NCBI GenBank assembly: GCA_050950345.1
Contig: JBMNHK010000007.1
Coordinates: 310,001 to 374,000, forward strand
Source: Pelotomaculum_C sp050950345
Lineage (GTDB): Bacteria > Bacillota > Desulfotomaculia > Desulfotomaculales > Pelotomaculaceae
Length of the DNA: 64,000 nucleotides
Direction of reading: 5' to 3'
In this document: piece by piece, positions 61,365 through 64,000 of the stretch
How positions within the stretch are numbered: position 1 is the first letter of the stretch
Layout of the letters: each line of letters begins with the position of its first letter
Made by a program: the position numbers and the translations under genes
The notes under the pieces: generated by a model
What the model was told of the DNA's origin: nothing
What the model saw: the letters and a program-made list of their open reading frames with translations, nothing else
The model's database searches: none

Positions 61365-62249
61365 TTATTTTTTTCTGCCAACAAGTATTGTTAAATCTAC
61401 TGTGATTTCACTTATATCTATTTGCTGTAGATCAAGTTTGCTATTAACACTTTTTCCCCAGGTTAGCGGAGTCATTTTTATTAAATCAGGCAAAAGCTCT
61501 TTCTCAATATTAAATTGATAGCGGATATTTCGAGTCAGTATTACCTGTAATTTATTTGAAAAATAATCCATTACCCTGTTATTTGAGTAGCGGTTATTAT
61601 TATAAAATACTTCTCTCAGTTCCTTAAGGTAGAGTCTATTGGGGATTACTTTTATAACAATACCATCATTTGATAGCACTCTTTCAAATTCTGGATAATT
61701 AGCAGGAGATAGGATATTCAAAATTACATCAATGCTTTTGTTCATAAAAGGAAGCCTTGTTAAATCGGCAACAATCCATATAATATCATTGCTGGCGGTT
61801 GCTGCTATATTAATGCCCTCTTTTGATATATCAGCACCTATAAGTTTGAATTTGGGATCTCCCTTTATCTTTTGATGTAAATCACACAGGTGAGACCCTT
61901 CTCCACATCCGGCATCTACTATTTTCACTTCTTTTCTGCCGGTTTTAGAACCTAGATGTCTTTTAATTATTAACTCGAGCTGTTCAATGAGGGGTTCATA
62001 AAACCCCTGACGACAAACCTTATGTCTGGCTTCAAATAATTTCTTTGAATAAACTGGTTTCTTTGAAGAAGTTAACAAGTTTATATAACCATTCCTTGAG
62101 ATATCGTAGCAGTGATTTAAACTGCAAACCAAACTATAGGAATCATTTAATTGCATATTTTTGTCGCATACGGGACACTTAAATATTTCTTGATTGTATC
62201 TGATAATTTTCGCTGCTTTATCCTTCTTTTTAACTTTCTTAATGTTCAT
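61365..62249 (-). CDS. RlmA-type 23S rRNA (guanine-N1) methyltransferase
   Basis: 294 residues. The N-terminal zinc finger FKCPVCDKNMQL...LVCSLNHCYD and the following DISRNGYINLL are typical of RlmA/TlrB enzymes (G745 or G748 of helix 35). A class I SAM fold follows: IVDAGCGEGSHL, IGADISKEGI, DVILNILSPANYPEF. Some members give tylosin/macrolide tolerance. An insertion sequence sits about 35 bases upstream of the start and may supply or disrupt its promoter. Confidence 0.85.
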   Translation of the reverse strand: MNIKKVKKKDKAAKIIRYNQEIFKCPVCDKNMQLNDSYSLVCSLNHCYDISRNGYINLLTSSKKPVYSKKLFEARHKVCRQGFYEPLIEQLELIIKRHLGSKTGRKEVKIVDAGCGEGSHLCDLHQKIKGDPKFKLIGADISKEGINIAATASNDIIWIVADLTRLPFMNKSIDVILNILSPANYPEFERVLSNDGIVIKVIPNRLYLKELREVFYNNNRYSNNRVMDYFSNKLQVILTRNIRYQFNIEKELLPDLIKMTPLTWGKSVNSKLDLQQIDISEITVDLTILVGRKK

Positions 62250-62345
62250 ATTGAGTTCACCCTATTAAAGAATTCTATAATGCCCCCTATTGTCAAGACA
62301 CGATAAGTGGATTTCTAAGTTAATCTCCTTTCTTGTTTTAGTATT

Positions 62346-63131
62346 TCAGGCAGCTGGGGTAAGCTCGCCACGGTAAACCTGGTCTGGGCATAAGTCTCCG
62401 ATTGATGAATGTGGCCGGTACGTGTTGTACTCATGAATATAGCTATTAACGGATTTTCTCAGTTCTCTGGGAGTCTCAAATTCATTTATGTAGATCAGAT
62501 CGTATTTTAGAGTTCTAAAGAAACGTTCGGTTCTGACATTGTCTAAAGCCTGGCCTTTACCATCCATCGAGATTTTAACATCGGCTTCTTCCAGAAGCTT
62601 GATGTAGTCAGGATTCGTAAAGTGGCCTCCTTGATCACTATTGATTATTTCTGGTTTACGGTTACTGAGAGCACGTTTTAAACAGTCCAGAACAAATGAC
62701 TTTTCCAGAGTGTTCGAAAGCTCGTAATCGACGATGCGCCTGCTGTGCCAGTCAATTATGATAAACAAGTACATGAACCCTTTTTGCATTCGAATATAGG
62801 TGATATCAATACCCCAGACCTGATCTGGGCGCACAATTTTGAGATTTCTAAGAAGATACGGGCGGATATACTGAGCATGATAGCGCTTGCTAAGATTGGG
62901 CTTGGGGTAGATGGTGTAAATGCCCATAACCCTCATCATTCTGCGGATCTTCTTACGGTTAACTAAGATTTTATCATCGCGTCGGATAATCTTCGTGATT
63001 GTTCTATAGCCCCAGGTGGGGTGAGCAGTGTGTATTTCGTCGATCCTGCGCATGATGAACAAGTCCTCGTCAGAAATGGTTTTCTCTTTCGGAGGATTGC
63101 GATATATGCTGCTGCGATTAATGCCCAGCAA
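62346..63131 (-). CDS. IS3-family transposase, OrfB
   Basis: The DDE integrase domain: Asp in WGIDITYIRM, Asp in INSDQGGHF, Glu in NVRTERFFRTLKYDL; HTH_21 at the start (RRIDEIHTAHPTWGYRTI). The frame is open upstream of 63131 back to the end of orfA (VDLSDPCLTISRQAELLGINRSS). It lies in the +1 frame relative to orfA instead of the usual -1, next to an A7 run. Confidence 0.93.
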   Translation of the reverse strand: MLGINRSSIYRNPPKEKTISDEDLFIMRRIDEIHTAHPTWGYRTITKIIRRDDKILVNRKKIRRMMRVMGIYTIYPKPNLSKRYHAQYIRPYLLRNLKIVRPDQVWGIDITYIRMQKGFMYLFIIIDWHSRRIVDYELSNTLEKSFVLDCLKRALSNRKPEIINSDQGGHFTNPDYIKLLEEADVKISMDGKGQALDNVRTERFFRTLKYDLIYINEFETPRELRKSVNSYIHEYNTYRPHSSIGDLCPDQVYRGELTPAA

Positions 63132-63171
63132 TTCAGCCTGTCGGCTGATGGTTAGGCAGGGATCACTGAGA

Positions 63172-63495
63172 TCAACGCATTTTTTTCTTCCAATCAGGTC
63201 CGAGGATTTGTGTAGATTTTTTTTTCAACCAGTCTACCTCATAGGTAAGCTGGCCCACTTTGCGCTCAAGTTCAGCGATGTGCTCTTTACTATGTTCGAG
63301 TTCTTTTTCGGCTTCAGAAGGCCCTTTCTTAAATATCTCAGAAGCTCGTTCCAGGAACTCTTTCTTCCAGCGGGAGACAACCACTGGACTTATCTCATAC
63401 TTGGCAGCGATCTGGCTGACTGTCTCTACCTCTGATAGAATTTCCAGGACAACCTTGGCTTTGAATTCTGGTGTGTAGTTGTTTCTTGCTTTCAT
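63172..63495 (-). CDS. IS3-family transposase, OrfA
   Basis: 107 residues: HTH domain (NNYTPEFKAKVVLEILSE, ISPVVVSRWKKEF) and a leucine-zipper-like coiled coil (LEHSKEHIAELERKVGQL) that ends in KKKM at an A7 run, the expected frameshift zone. Confidence 0.93.
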   Translation of the reverse strand: MKARNNYTPEFKAKVVLEILSEVETVSQIAAKYEISPVVVSRWKKEFLERASEIFKKGPSEAEKELEHSKEHIAELERKVGQLTYEVDWLKKKSTQILGPDWKKKMR

Positions 63496-63720
63496 GATGT
63501 TAGTATAACTTAGATTTCAGATTGCTTGTCTCACCCTATGGGAGCATTGTATTCTGACGTGAATATGTACTGCTTGTTTTTCATTAAAATTTCCCCCCCC
63601 GATAAAAAGTTAACATATTGCACACATTTTCTCCAAATCCTTAAGGGAGCTATATAGCTGGCGCATGCAGCGATAAAGCTAGCCGGGATGTAATTTGCGA
63701 GAAGTGTACCCCGGCGCAGG

Positions 63721-63751
63721 TTGAGCATTAACTAACTATTTATGGTATAAT
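63721..63751 (+). promoter_or_regulatory. Candidate sigma-A promoter
   Basis: TTGAGC (63721-63726), a 19-base spacer and a perfect TATAAT (63746-63751) lie 37 bases before the exported-protein gene. The -35 match is 4 of 6 and the spacer is long. Confidence 0.5.
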
Positions 63752-63787
63752 CATCCAAATAGTATATTTTTTCTGGAGGTGTATTCA

Positions 63788-64000
63788 TTGAAAAGAAAAA
63801 CTTTATTGTGTATGGCACTTACGTTAGTTTTGTGTTTTAGTGTCGTATTTGTCACCAGCGCAGCGCAGACCAGTGCAAAAGATCTGATATTGGCAGGTAT
63901 TAAGAACTTCGATCCTGGGGTTAACAAAGCTTTTTATGAAAAGAGTCAAGATGTGACTAATATCAAGATCAGTGAGTTTGACGGGAGTCTCACAAAAGAT
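63788..64000 (+). CDS. Exported protein, N-terminal part, cut by window end
   Basis: TTG start with GGAGGTG about 7 bases upstream. A signal peptide of about 28 residues (KRKTLLCMALTLVLCF, cleavage near TSAAQT-SA) precedes a lysine-rich mature start (LILAGIKNFDPGVNKAFYEK). 71 codons are visible. The family cannot be assigned from this part. Confidence 0.65.
   Translation, partial: MKRKTLLCMALTLVLCFSVVFVTSAAQTSAKDLILAGIKNFDPGVNKAFYEKSQDVTNIKISEFDGSLTKD

Larger units (their letters stand above)
62291..63533 (-). mobile_element. IS3-family insertion sequence with target duplication
   Basis: 1243 bp carrying orfA and orfB. The ends begin with TG and share TCTAAGTTA in inverted, slightly offset position (62312-62320 on the plus strand; 63505-63513 on the minus strand). 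The hexamer CCCTAT lies directly outside both ends (62285-62290 and 63534-63539), a target-site duplication that indicates a fairly recent insertion. Confidence 0.8.

Noticed and set aside
1..64000. CRISPR arrays, tRNA and rRNA genes
   Set aside because: No regularly spaced repeats and no tRNA- or rRNA-like segments were seen on reading either strand.

Overview
The window reads as a chromosome segment of an endospore-forming, anaerobic Gram-positive bacterium of the Clostridia (Desulfotomaculum/Pelotomaculum-like Peptococcaceae is my inference). Support comes from the pth-fin-mfd-prsA-spoVT-mazG-hup-rqcP-yabP-yabQ gene order, ger, cotJ and spoIIR sporulation genes, and anaerobe stress enzymes (rubrerythrin, Hcp, rubredoxin, flavodiiron protein).

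Left flank (1-16.2 kb). Spore germination genes gerAB (cut by the window edge) and gerAC are followed by a PRC-barrel protein. Then comes the housekeeping/sporulation block: tRNA rescue (pth), sigma-F antagonist (fin), transcription-repair coupling (mfd), secretion foldase, SpoVT with a sigma-G-type promoter, nagB, mazG fusion, HU, RqcP, a SpoIID-type transglycosylase, yabP and yabQ.

Centre (16.17-57.02 kb). The spore-coat gene cotJC is split: its first 55 codons lie at 57.18-57.01 kb behind cotJA-cotJB, and its last 135 codons at 16.17-15.76 kb. The halves are on the same strand, in the same codon phase, and meet at an identical CTTTAG. Joining them gives a normal 190-residue CotJC. I read the intervening 40,845 bp as a skin-like sporulation-gene intervening element. 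A third att-like site (41.9 kb), just behind a large serine recombinase gene, has both 9-bp arms placed 11 bp from the same core. It splits the region into a 15.1-kb and a 25.7-kb unit. The region carries oxidative/nitrosative stress genes (PerR-like, KatG, two ferritin-like proteins, Hcp, rubredoxin-FDP), core-like genes (MgtE, CwlD-like, membrane MutS-like ATPase, YwfO/YwgA pair) and a decaying defence/mobile zone at 20-42 kb. That zone holds a second serine recombinase with phage-like genes, modification-enzyme genes, a PLD-like protein, an unknown two-gene membrane operon, IS256, broken VapBC- and MNT/HEPN-type toxin-antitoxin pairs and a GC-rich SWIM-protein island.

Right flank (57-64 kb). 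cotJB, cotJA and spoIIR run leftward, followed by an SLH surface protein, a DUF1287 protein, an RlmA-type rRNA methyltransferase, a recently inserted IS3-family element with a 6-bp target duplication, and the start of an exported protein.

Several genes carry single-base frameshifts (gerAC, SPFH, PIN, HEPN). Some look like real decay and some may be sequencing errors.
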